From the IMG/VR virus record IMGVR_UViG_3300017917_005124, positions 1 to 64,000 of that record: a stretch of DNA of 64,000 nucleotides, one strand, 5' to 3'. The translations under genes were made by a program, and so were the position numbers. Numbering within the stretch: position 1 is the stretch's first letter; each line of letters opens with the position of its first letter. This stretch comes from a virus. The notes under the pieces are model-generated. The model was given only the letters and a program-made list of their open reading frames with translations. It was not told the origin of the DNA and did not search any database. Of the stretch, positions 17,546 through 25,468 are shown piece by piece.

Positions 17546-19651
17546 ATGTACATAGTATTTGATACTGAGACAACAGGCAAGGCAAAGAGTTTTAGTGCGC
17601 CTATAACTGATTTTAATAATTGGCCAAGGATGGTTCAAATTGCTTGGAAATTATTTGATAGAAATGGTGTTGAATTAGATTCTCAGAATTTAATAATTAA
17701 ACCTCAAGGATATATAATTCCTGATGAGGCAATAAAGATTCATAGAATCACAAACGAAAGAGCTAAGTCTGAAGGTGTTTTATTAAGAGTTGCTCTTGAG
17801 AAGTTTGGAGAAGCAATTAGAAATAGTAAATACTTAATTGCGCACAATATAACATTTGATGAAAATGTTGTTGGTTGTGAGCTTCTTAGAGAAGGTATGC
17901 ATAATTATATTCAAGATATTATGCATATTGATACAATGACACGTACAACTGAGTTTGTGGGAATTCCAAATAAAATGGGAAGAAGTGGATTTAAATATCC
18001 TTCTATGACTGAGCTTCATCATAAATTATTTGGCAAAGGCTTTGAAGATGCGCATGATGCACTTGCTGACGTTACAGCTCTTGCTAATTGTTTCTTTAAG
18101 TTACAAGAATTGGGTATTTTAGGATTTAAAGAAAATGATGATGACATTAGTTTAAGTTCACTTTCTGAGTTTGCTAAAGATAAAGCTTCTAGTGTTATAT
18201 TAAATAAAAATATACCATTTACAGCTCTTGGTGTACACACATTCCATTCAATACTTGAAGGCGCTGGCTCAGTTGATGAATATATAAAATTAGCTCAATC
18301 ATTAGGTCATACTTCTATGGCAATAACAGATAATTCAACTTTATCTGGAACATTTGAATTTTATAATAAATGTAAATCCAAAGGCATAAAGCCTGTGTTT
18401 GGTATAGAAATGTTATTAAATGATAATATTGGTATTTATTTTGATAATAAATCTTTTGAGGGAGATAATTTTAAAATTAAAATTTTTATAAAAGATGAGA
18501 AGGGTTATTGCAATTTAAATCACTTATTATATCTTGCAAATACAGAAGGATACTATAATAAGGAGGGTAGAATAAAAACTGAATGGCTCCTTAAGTATAA
18601 GGAGGGGCTATTGGTTTCTACATCTGGACTAGATAGTAAACTTGCAAGCATGGTTCTTAGAGGTAAAGAAAATGATGCTGAAAATTATGTTAATATGCTT
18701 AGGGCTGAATTCCAAGATGACCTCATAATAGAGCTAAAGTTCAGTAAATTTGCTAACCAAAAACAATACAATAATTTCTTGCTTAAGATGATGAGAAAGT
18801 ATAATATTATGCCAGTCTTGAGTAATGATACATATTACCCAACAAAAGATGATTCTATTTTGCAAGATGTTGTAACAGCTATTAAGCAGCATAGAACAAT
18901 TTCTTCCTGTTCTCTTAAGGAAAATAGAGAGCTTTGGTATTTTAGTAGCGATGATTTTAAAAATATTAACATAAAATATGGTTTTAATTACCCAGATGAA
19001 TTTATTGAATTATGTATGCAAAATACATTAAAGGTTGCAGATAAGTGTAATTTTAAATTTGATACTGGCTCTGAAAAATATCCTAGATATGAACCTACTG
19101 AAGATATTATAAAATATTTTGGCACCGATATCCCAGAAGAGATTATAAAAAAACTTTCATTTGCAAAGTTGAGGCAAAAAATTAAGAAGTACCAAGAGAA
19201 TGGTATTGTTGAAATGACGGATGAAAAAATTAAAGAGTATGTTGACCGTCTTAATTATGAGATTGAAGTTATTGAATCTAAGAAGATGCTTGACTACTTC
19301 CTTGTAAACTGGGAAATTATAAATTACTACAGAAAGCAAGGATTTTCCATTGGTCCTGCTAGGGGATGTTTTTTGCCTGGGAGTAGGGTTAAGATGGCTG
19401 ATGGCATGTATGCTCCAATAGATACAATTGAGATTGGAGATAGGGTGATTGATGCCTTTGGGGATGAGAGAGAAGTGATTGATACATTGGAATATGATAT
19501 TGATGAAGACATTATTGAGCTTGAGTTTGATGATGGAAGAATCATTGAGTGTACACTTGACCATGAGATTCTTACAGAGAATCGTGGATGGGTTCATGCA
19601 AAGGATTTGACAGAAGAAGATGAAATTGTTGATATAAATAAAGCAAGATGA
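17546..19651 (+). CDS. DNA polymerase III alpha, fragment A: proofreading exonuclease + PHP + start of palm + N-intein 1
   Basis: 701 residues. Residues 1-190 are a DnaQ-like DEDDh 3'-5' exonuclease: Asp6 and Glu8 in FDTETTG, Asp105 in HNITFDEN, His170 and Asp175 in HDALADV. A PHP domain starts near 224, but its metal site looks degraded: AITDNS stands where active PHP domains have TDHG. The C-family polymerase domain begins after that and stops at GPARG (residue 607). Residues 608-701 are the N-terminal half of a split intein starting with Cys (CFLPGSRVKM). The chain is useless as a polymerase until joined to fragment B. The ATG of the next frame overlaps the stop (ATGA at 19648). A host-like promoter lies upstream. 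Confidence 0.9.
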   Translation: MYIVFDTETTGKAKSFSAPITDFNNWPRMVQIAWKLFDRNGVELDSQNLIIKPQGYIIPDEAIKIHRITNERAKSEGVLLRVALEKFGEAIRNSKYLIAHNITFDENVVGCELLREGMHNYIQDIMHIDTMTRTTEFVGIPNKMGRSGFKYPSMTELHHKLFGKGFEDAHDALADVTALANCFFKLQELGILGFKENDDDISLSSLSEFAKDKASSVILNKNIPFTALGVHTFHSILEGAGSVDEYIKLAQSLGHTSMAITDNSTLSGTFEFYNKCKSKGIKPVFGIEMLLNDNIGIYFDNKSFEGDNFKIKIFIKDEKGYCNLNHLLYLANTEGYYNKEGRIKTEWLLKYKEGLLVSTSGLDSKLASMVLRGKENDAENYVNMLRAEFQDDLIIELKFSKFANQKQYNNFLLKMMRKYNIMPVLSNDTYYPTKDDSILQDVVTAIKQHRTISSCSLKENRELWYFSSDDFKNINIKYGFNYPDEFIELCMQNTLKVADKCNFKFDTGSEKYPRYEPTEDIIKYFGTDIPEEIIKKLSFAKLRQKIKKYQENGIVEMTDEKIKEYVDRLNYEIEVIESKKMLDYFLVNWEIINYYRKQGFSIGPARGCFLPGSRVKMADGMYAPIDTIEIGDRVIDAFGDEREVIDTLEYDIDEDIIELEFDDGRIIECTLDHEILTENRGWVHAKDLTEEDEIVDINKAR
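19367..19648 (+). other. Split intein 1, N-terminal half (94 residues)
   Basis: Starts with Cys608 right after the extein GPARG. It contains the block A to B features: a DxIEIGDRV turn and TLDHEILT, a TxxH-like block B. The chain ends at a stop instead of an endonuclease. Its partner is at 20083-20190. Confidence 0.88.
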
Positions 19652-20102
19652 AAGAAAGGGATTATAATCAAATAGATGCACTAAAATATTTGGTGGAAAC
19701 TGGACCTACGCATACAAATGAATGGACTGAAGCTGGTATGTATAATATATTGTCTAAAGTTATATTAGAAAGTGCGAGGAGATATAAAAAACAAGAGCTT
19801 GATAAATTAATCCAAGAAGCATCAAATTATTAAACAGGAAACACAAAACCTCAAGTAGGTCTAATTTTAGAAAATTGAGACTATATTTTATTTTAGATAA
19901 TAAATATTTAATTGAAGTTAAGGGTTATGGTCCGTGGGCAGATATAGCTAATATTAGCAAAAAAAATGAGGCTGCTAAGGTTTGGTGTAAAGAAAATAGT
20001 ATGAGATATAGACTTGTTGAGTTTAAAGATATTGGTAATCATTGGTATAAAAAGGCGAGAAATAAACATAAAGAATTAAATAATGGCGAAATTAAAGAGT
20101 AG
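19648..20102 (+). pseudogene. Decayed homing endonuclease in the gap of split intein 1
   Basis: Two overlapping frames look like one broken gene. Frame one (19648-19833) gives 61 residues from an ATG overlapping the previous stop. The second frame is open from 19806 to 20102 and reads NRKHKTSSRSNFRK and then DNKYLIEVKGYG, with KKNEAAKVWC and RYRLVEFKDIG. This resembles the EVKG / AA..WC / VEF end of PD-(D/E)XK-type phage homing nucleases, such as the intact gene at 48342. A frameshift and an internal deletion are the simplest reading. The end overlaps the start of the C-intein gene by 20 bases, as in the other two gaps. The nuclease type is a moderate-confidence call. Confidence 0.6.
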
Positions 20103-20190
20103 AAAAATTAGAAAATATACAGGAAAAGTTCATGACTTAACTGTTGAAGAAACTCATTCATATAATATTGAGGGTTTAGGGGTTCATAAT
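20083..20190 (+). other. Split intein 1, C-terminal half (36 residues)
   Basis: Contains the block F-like segment [15 protein letters not shown] and block G GVHN, followed by Ser. It pairs with the N-half ending at 19648. Confidence 0.9.
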
Positions 20191-20577
20191 TCTGCTGCAG
20201 GAAGTTTGCTCTCTTGGTGTCTTGACATCACAAAGATTGACCCAATAAGATTTGACCTTTATTTTGAGCGTTTTCTTAATCCAGAGAGGAACTGCCTCAC
20301 ATCAAACTGTAATGTGATGCTTAAAGATGGCTCTTATAAAAATATTGTAGATGTTGAGGTTGGTGACCCTGTTCAGACTGAGCATGGACTTGGAACACTG
20401 GTTCAAAAGCATGAGAGAGAGCTTAGAGAAGATGAGAGTGTTTATGAGCTTGAAACTGAAGATGGAGCAAAGGTTCAGTTAACAGGTTGTCATATTGTTC
20501 CTGTGTTTAGAGAAGGTAAGAGAATAGAGGTTCGTGTTGATGAAATATTGGAGACCGACCAATTATTTGTATTTTAA
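20083..20577 (+). CDS. DNA polymerase III alpha, fragment B: C-intein 1 + 34-residue extein + N-intein 2
   Basis: 164 residues in three parts. Residues 1-36 are a C-intein ending [12 protein letters not shown], followed by Ser+1. Residues 37-70 are polymerase sequence (SAAGSLLSW...FLNPERN), matching the C-family motif G-S-x-A-G-S-L and FERFLNPER that leads into the catalytic PDxDxDF. Residues 71-164 begin with Cys ([10 protein letters not shown]) and form the N-half of a second split intein. So only 34 residues of this gene reach the mature polymerase, and both of its ends must be trans-spliced. Translation is probably coupled to the overlapping upstream frame. Confidence 0.92.
   Translation: MAKLKSRKIRKYTGKVHDLTVEETHSYNIEGLGVHNSAAGSLLSWCLDITKIDPIRFDLYFERFLNPERNCLTSNCNVMLKDGSYKNIVDVEVGDPVQTEHGLGTLVQKHERELREDESVYELETEDGAKVQLTGCHIVPVFREGKRIEVRVDEILETDQLFVF
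20293..20574 (+). other. Split intein 2, N-terminal half (94 residues)
   Basis: Begins with Cys71 of fragment B after the extein NPERN. It contains [12 protein letters not shown] and a TGCHIVPVF block B-like stretch. It has the same length as the other two N-halves but little sequence similarity to them. Confidence 0.88.
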
Positions 20578-20593
20578 AAAATTTAATTTGATT

Positions 20594-21288
20594 ATGAAAA
20601 AATATTTAGATATTAAGACTATTAAAGTTTCTAATTTAGTTGCTGAGTATATGATAAAGAAGTTTTTTCAAGAAAACTCTCCATCTCTTTTTAAGAAAGA
20701 GTTTGTAAAAATTTTTGAAATAGAAAAATTAATTAATGATTATCTGAGGCAAATTGATGAAGATGAAGTTAATTTATATATTAAAGAGCATAGAAAATTA
20801 GACTATAAATCAAGACCTTGTTTTGCTTTTATTTCTGATAATTTAACAAATCCACTTAGATTATATTTAGACCAACACACAGAAGGCGAAAGTGTTTGTG
20901 TTGATGATTTTTCCTTAGCAAGTGATTATTATACACAAGATTTAGAAACAAATAAGAATATAATGGATGTGAAATAGATAGAAGTGGTGTTTATGATTAT
21001 AAAAACAAAAAACTATATATTCCAGATTTTATTAATAGAAAGTTAAAGATTTTTATTGAGTTTAACGGTGATTATTGGCATTGTAATCCATGTATATTTA
21101 AAAAAGAATATTATAATACAGTTAAAAAAATGACTGCTGAAGAAATTTGGAATAAAGATAAATTTAGAAACGAAAGAATTAAGAAATTGACTGGATGTTG
21201 TTATTTGGTTGTTTGGGAAAATGATTGGAATAAAAACAAAGAAGAGGTTAAACAGATTTTAATAAAATTTTTAAATGAAAAAAAATAA
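20594..21288 (+). pseudogene. EDxHD (Vsr-like) homing endonuclease in the gap of split intein 2, frameshifted
   Basis: From the ATG at 20594 one frame runs to a stop at 20977. A second frame, open from 20956 to 21288, encodes YIPDFINRKLKIFIEFNGDYWHCNP, here read as IPDF + IEFNGDYWH, and ends with VVWENDW. The E-x-x-G-D-Y-W-H pattern and the VWEND end are those of the EDxHD homing endonucleases, a family described next to split inteins in fractured phage genes. One frameshift near 20950-20976 would restore a protein of about 230 residues. It could be real decay or a sequencing error. The 3' end overlaps the C-intein gene start (21275) by 14 bases. Confidence 0.75.
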
Positions 21289-21418
21289 AATAAAATCAAT
21301 AAAAAAAATTGATTATAAAGGAGTAGTTTACGACCTTTCTTTTAATAAAGATAATTTATTTTTTACTTCAAGTAATACTTTAAGTGAAGGTACTCAACTA
21401 TCTGTTTTAGTGCACAAT
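21275..21418 (+). other. Split intein 2, C-terminal half (48 residues)
   Basis: Contains GVVYDLSFNKDNLFFTSS (block F-like) and QLSVLVHN, followed by Ser. It is longer than the other two C-halves by 8-12 residues. Confidence 0.88.
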
Positions 21419-22882
21419 AGCTCACCAGATATTGATATTGACTTTATGACTGGAACTGATGATATTACAAATAACTTTTTATATGAGAAATATGGAAGAG
21501 AGCGTGTGATGTCTGTTGGAACATTTGGAACATTTTCTGAGAAGAATACTATTAAGGATGTTGTTAGAGCATATCAAGGAAAGGATGCTACTGGATTTGG
21601 TTCAGATGTATTTGCGTTAACTGAGGAGATGCCAGACTTCCTTAAGTACAACGATACACTTGAGCACTGGTTCGAGACATGGCCAGATAATCCAGAATGT
21701 AGTCCTAGAGTTAGAAACTGGATTAAAGACCCTAAGAATAAAGAAATAATAGAAGTTGCACTTAAGCTTCAAGGTAATATAAGAGGTGTGGGTCAACATG
21801 CTGCTGGTATAGTAATTACTCCGAGTGAGTCTTGGAACTATGTTCCTACTAATATAATCGCATCAAACGAAAATATTGTTACAGCATTTCAAGAGGCTGA
21901 TAAATCTGGAAAAGACCTTAGTGCTCTTGGGATTTTAAAATTAGACAGACTTAAATTAGAAACTCTAAATGTAATCAAGGAGGCTATTGAGATTGTAAAG
22001 AAAAATAAGGGTATAGATATATCTGATAAAGTTGACTACGTTGACCTTGAGGATGAAAATTTATTCATTGAGCTTAGACTTGGGCTTAACCATGGTATAT
22101 TTCAGTTTGAGAGTAGTGGTATGAATAACTTAATAAGAGGAATGCAGGTTGAGAAGTTTGAAGAGCTTGTTGCATGTAATGCGCTCTATAGACCAGGTCC
22201 AATGGGAATTGGTGCCCACGAGGAGTTTATCACAAATAAATTTAATCCTGAAAAAATTAAATTGGTCCACCCAGCTCTTGAGCCAATTCTTAGAGAGACA
22301 AATGGAGTACTTGTATTTCAGGAGCAACTAATGTTTATTGCTGATAGAATTGGTGGAATGGGTCTTGGTAAGGGTGATAACCTTAGAAGATACATGGATA
22401 AGGCGAGTAAGATTATTGCTCGACACTCTGCAGGAGAAAAGCTTACTGAAGAAGAGTTAAACAATAGCAACTGGAAAGGGTTTCAACAATATTGGAATAT
22501 GTTCCTTGAGGGAGCTGCTGCTCAAGGGTATGATACTGCGGAGGTCGATAAAATTAAGGATTGGGTAATCCAATATCTTGGATATTCATTCAATAAGTGC
22601 TTAACAGAAAATCATAAAGTAATTTCTGAGGATAGAGGCGAGATTAACATTCTTGATGTGAAGATTGGAGAGAAAGTTCTTGGATATAATCCCGAAACTG
22701 GCGAGGATGAGTTTAATCAAGTTAAGGATATTCATCATAATGGCAGGAAAAAGGTTTACAGGATTAAAACGAAGTCTGGAAAAATATTAGAATGTACTGA
22801 AGACCATAAGATTATGACAGAAAGTGGGATGAAAACTTTAAAGGAGGTTAGAGAAAATAAATTAAAAATCAAAATTGTATGA
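21275..22882 (+). CDS. DNA polymerase III alpha, fragment C: C-intein 2 + catalytic palm/fingers + N-intein 3
   Basis: 535 residues. Residues 1-48 are a C-intein ending VLVHN with Ser+1. Residues 49-441 are the core of a C-family polymerase: SSPDIDIDF with the two catalytic Asp, then the finger region with NALYRPGPMG, GVLVFQEQLM and GKGDNLRRYMDKAS. They end at GYSFNK. Residues 442-535 begin with Cys (CLTENHKVIS) and are the N-half of a third split intein. Two trans-splicing reactions are needed on this chain. The intein 2 junction (NPERN/SSPDIDIDF) is two residues from the start of the catalytic motif. The family call is very secure. Confidence 0.94.
   Translation: MKKNKIKSIKKIDYKGVVYDLSFNKDNLFFTSSNTLSEGTQLSVLVHNSSPDIDIDFMTGTDDITNNFLYEKYGRERVMSVGTFGTFSEKNTIKDVVRAYQGKDATGFGSDVFALTEEMPDFLKYNDTLEHWFETWPDNPECSPRVRNWIKDPKNKEIIEVALKLQGNIRGVGQHAAGIVITPSESWNYVPTNIIASNENIVTAFQEADKSGKDLSALGILKLDRLKLETLNVIKEAIEIVKKNKGIDISDKVDYVDLEDENLFIELRLGLNHGIFQFESSGMNNLIRGMQVEKFEELVACNALYRPGPMGIGAHEEFITNKFNPEKIKLVHPALEPILRETNGVLVFQEQLMFIADRIGGMGLGKGDNLRRYMDKASKIIARHSAGEKLTEEELNNSNWKGFQQYWNMFLEGAAAQGYDTAEVDKIKDWVIQYLGYSFNKCLTENHKVISEDRGEINILDVKIGEKVLGYNPETGEDEFNQVKDIHHNGRKKVYRIKTKSGKILECTEDHKIMTESGMKTLKEVRENKLKIKIV
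22598..22879 (+). other. Split intein 3, N-terminal half (94 residues)
   Basis: Begins with Cys442 of fragment C. It contains ILDVKIGEKVLGYNPETGE and CTEDHKIMTESGM, a clear block B with T..H. The insertion point GYSFNK/SHS lies a few residues downstream of the site used by the cyanobacterial DnaE split intein. Confidence 0.9.
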
Positions 22883-22946
22883 TACAAATTGGAGTTATAT
22901 GTATTTCTACTCCTATTATAGATAATGATTATAACTTATCTATAAA

Positions 22947-23366
22947 ATGGAACATTTGAATAAGATACCAGAACATGTGTTTTCTGGAATTAATAAAGAA
23001 GGTTTTTTAAAATATGTTGAGGATGTATTTATAAAAATAGAAAATTTAGATGAAATACATATTCCAGCTGCAATTTCATTTTTGAAGATTAAGTTTTTAA
23101 ATGGAAATATTGATTTTGAATCAGGCGCATTGATGATAAAAAGTCAATGTAAAAAGTAAGTTTTAATAAATCTCATACTACGCAATCCAAAAACTCGTCA
23201 TGCAACACCTAAAAGTGATATGCAGAAAAATAATTTGGAGAGAGATGAAAGAAAGCGTAATTTTGTAAAAGAAAATTTAGAATACGAACTCATTGAAGTA
23301 TGGGAAAATGATATAATTAATAATATTGAAAAAGTAAAAATATGCTTGAACAATTTGAAGAAATAG
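22947..23366 (+). pseudogene. Remnant EDxHD-type homing endonuclease in the gap of split intein 3
   Basis: An ATG frame (22947-23159) of 70 residues ends at an in-frame stop. The same frame then continues to 23366 with NLERDERKRNFVKENLEYELIEVWENDIINN, read here in parts: NLERDERKRNF and ELIEVWENDI. That is the typical C-terminal end of the EDxHD nucleases, matching VVWENDW at about 21220 and VVWEYDL at about 26700. The catalytic middle is missing, so an internal deletion plus a stop has killed it. The 3' end overlaps the C-intein gene by 25 bases. Confidence 0.65.
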
Positions 23367-23461
23367 TTGAATTTGAAGAAATAGGTGAAGTAGAAACTTA
23401 TGACCTTGAAATAGAATCTAAACATCATAATTTTTATGCTAATGGAATTTGTGTGTCTAAT
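23342..23461 (+). other. Split intein 3, C-terminal half (40 residues), ends Ser-Asn
   Basis: Block F/G end reads YANGICVSN followed by Ser-His. The missing penultimate His, which normally assists Asn cyclisation, is unusual but tolerated in some natural inteins. Confidence 0.85.
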
Positions 23462-24430
23462 AGTCACTCACTTTCCTATTCATATCTTGCAATGCAAACG
23501 CTTTATTTAAAGCACTATTACCCTACAGAATTTTACACAGCTCTTCTAAATCACCCAAAATCTGGAACTAAGGAAAAGCAACAAGCGTGGATTGCGTCTG
23601 CGATTTCATCAGCAATGTCTAAGGGAATTATAATCAAGAGACCATCTAGAAAGTCAGGATGGGAGTGGACAATGACAGGAGACCATGAAATATCAATGGG
23701 GTTCTCTGGAATCAATGGATTGGGTACTATAGCTTATGAGGAAATGCTTCAACTTATAGATGAAATTCCAGTAGAAAATGGTCAACCTAAGAAGACTCTT
23801 GAGACTGTAAATATGAGTACATTTATGAGACTGCCGTTTAGTAAATTCAATAAAGGTGCGTTTACATCTTGTGTTAAGGCTGGTGTCTTTGATGACTGGA
23901 GCGAGTCAAGAGAGCAATTGCTTGCAATTAAGCAGAAAAAGAAAAAGAAAGTAATAGCAAACCAAGGTGTATTATTTGATATGAATGACTCTTCTTTTGA
24001 TATACCTATGCAAAAAGATGATGTTAATTATCCACCTACTTCTGATTTAACAAAGAGGTCTGAATTTATTGATGTATGTAATTTTGACCTTGAAAAAATA
24101 AAATATATTCTTGATATTAAGAGTGATGTAAATAATAGAGCTAAGAGAGAAAAGCCAGTTGATACTATAATTAATTTTGATGAAAATGATTACTATATTT
24201 TTGTTGTTGAGACATTTAGGCTTATGCAAAGTAAATCTGGAAAACAATATTTAACTATGAAAGTTGGCGATGGAATTAGTCATACTACAATTAGAGCATT
24301 TGAGCCAACTGTAAATGACCTCTTACCTATTTTGGTTACAAATGGTATTTATGTTGGTGAGTTTGAAAAAAATGACAAGGGGTATATCAATTTTAAGAGA
24401 GGAACCAGAATAGTAAGAGTTGATAAATAA
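23342..24430 (+). CDS. DNA polymerase III alpha, fragment D: C-intein 3 + C-terminal polymerase region
   Basis: 362 residues. Residues 1-40 are a C-intein with YDLEIESKHHNFYANG and the end CVSN. The penultimate residue is Ser rather than the usual His. Ser+1 follows. Residues 41-362 continue the polymerase with SHSLSYSYLAMQTLYLKHYYPTEF, split here as SHSLSYSYLAMQ and YLKHYYPTEF, then the HhH-like region and an OB-fold stretch around VVETFRLMQSKSGKQYLTMK. Joined, fragments A-D give about 1356 residues (607+34+393+322), a normal length for an exonuclease-fused alpha subunit. RNase H follows 38 bases later. Confidence 0.92.
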   Translation: MLEQFEEIVEFEEIGEVETYDLEIESKHHNFYANGICVSNSHSLSYSYLAMQTLYLKHYYPTEFYTALLNHPKSGTKEKQQAWIASAISSAMSKGIIIKRPSRKSGWEWTMTGDHEISMGFSGINGLGTIAYEEMLQLIDEIPVENGQPKKTLETVNMSTFMRLPFSKFNKGAFTSCVKAGVFDDWSESREQLLAIKQKKKKKVIANQGVLFDMNDSSFDIPMQKDDVNYPPTSDLTKRSEFIDVCNFDLEKIKYILDIKSDVNNRAKREKPVDTIINFDENDYYIFVVETFRLMQSKSGKQYLTMKVGDGISHTTIRAFEPTVNDLLPILVTNGIYVGEFEKNDKGYINFKRGTRIVRVDK

Positions 24431-24468
24431 ATTATATAGTTTGCTTGTTAAAAAATATATAAATAAAA

Positions 24469-24960
24469 ATGATTAACATATACACAGACGGAGCCTGCAA
24501 GGAAAATTCAAGGGATAATGGAACTCCAAGTGGATTAGGTGGTTGGGCATATGTAATTCTTGACCAGGAGCCAGGAAGAAATATGGAAATTGCACTCTCT
24601 GATTCAGACTTTGTAGATGGAACTACAAACCAGGAAATGGAAATAGTTGCTGTAGCAAAGGCTTTTGAGGCACTTGTCGGATATAAGATTGATGATAAGG
24701 TGATTTTATACTCAGATAGTGCCTATGTGATAAATTGCTTCAAGGATAGATGGTACGACAAGTGGAATTCCAACGGTTGGCTAAATAGTAAGGGAAATCC
24801 AGTAGAAAATCGTGAATCTTGGGAAATAGCGATAGATTTAGTCAATAGATTTGACGTAACTTTTTTTCATATTAAGAGAAACTCAACAAAATATATTTCA
24901 ATGGTCGATGAAATGGCGAAGAAGGCTTCTAAGAAACAAACCAGCCAAGAATCGTTATAG
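24469..24960 (+). CDS. rnhA: Ribonuclease H type I
   Basis: 163 residues, the usual length of RNase HI. It removes RNA from RNA-DNA hybrids such as Okazaki primers. Catalytic residues are visible: Asp in INIYTDGACKEN, Glu in TNQEMEIVAVAKA, Asp in ILYSDSAYVIN, and the late Asp in MVDEMAKKAS. The gene follows the split polymerase cluster with a 38-base gap, fitting a replication operon. Its last 32 bases overlap, in antisense, the 3' end of the gene at 24929-25339. An imperfect TATAGTTTG element lies upstream. Confidence 0.92.
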   Translation: MINIYTDGACKENSRDNGTPSGLGGWAYVILDQEPGRNMEIALSDSDFVDGTTNQEMEIVAVAKAFEALVGYKIDDKVILYSDSAYVINCFKDRWYDKWNSNGWLNSKGNPVENRESWEIAIDLVNRFDVTFFHIKRNSTKYISMVDEMAKKASKKQTSQESL

Positions 24961-25339
24961 CAGTACTAAATAGTATAGAAAGTATTGCCACTACAGTCTT
25001 AGCTTTTATTTTAAAAGTCTTCAAGTCTTCTATTTCAATTCTATCTTTAATTTTTTCTTCTCTTATACTTTTAAGCTCACTTTCAAGTGTTTTTATTTCT
25101 TCGTTTGAAATCTTTATATCTTGAAGCGCCTTTTTCATATCTCTAAGGTCATCTGGATTTACAACTTTTTCTAAGTTCTCTTTCCAAATTTTTATATCTT
25201 GAAGAGCGTGTTTCATTCCGCCTATTCGAGTCATTTCAAGATTTGTCTCATGAAGAGAAGATGCGAGGTTGTCAATTTTATCTTCCATTTTTTGAAGTTG
25301 TTGCAAAATTAACACATTGTTGTTTTCGTTTCCTGTCAT
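24929..25339 (-). CDS. Coiled-coil protein with C-terminal membrane anchor
   Basis: 136 residues on the minus strand. Residues ~10-105 form heptad-rich coiled coil (QQLQKMEDKIDNLASSLHET and so on), and residues ~112-134 form one transmembrane helix (VVAILSILFSTAITILGWFV). Coiled coil plus a C-terminal membrane helix resembles small phage haemolysin/holin accessory proteins (XhlA-like) or a tail-anchored membrane factor; this is inference. It converges on rnhA with a 32-base overlap and is divergent from the gene at 25469. It is one of only three minus-strand genes here. Confidence 0.6.
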   Translation of the reverse strand: MTGNENNNVLILQQLQKMEDKIDNLASSLHETNLEMTRIGGMKHALQDIKIWKENLEKVVNPDDLRDMKKALQDIKISNEEIKTLESELKSIREEKIKDRIEIEDLKTFKIKAKTVVAILSILFSTAITILGWFVS

Positions 25340-25440
25340 GATATTTTTGTTTAATAATTTAAAATAAACCTCTTTATAATATATATATTAGTTTTTTAAA
25401 AAAACATAATTTTTATGTTATAAAAACTCTTTTTATTTAA

Positions 25441-25448
25441 TATTTATT
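25441..25448 (+). promoter_or_regulatory. TATTTATT motif, candidate late promoter element
   Basis: TATTTATT followed by TAAAAA, with 20 bases between it and the ATG at 25469. Confidence 0.4.
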
Positions 25449-25468
25449 TAAAAAGATATTGTATAAGT

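Noticed and set aside
19875-20102. Separate 75-residue gene starting at TTG 19875
   Set aside because: The frame is open well upstream with nuclease-like sequence, so it is better read as part of a decayed endonuclease.
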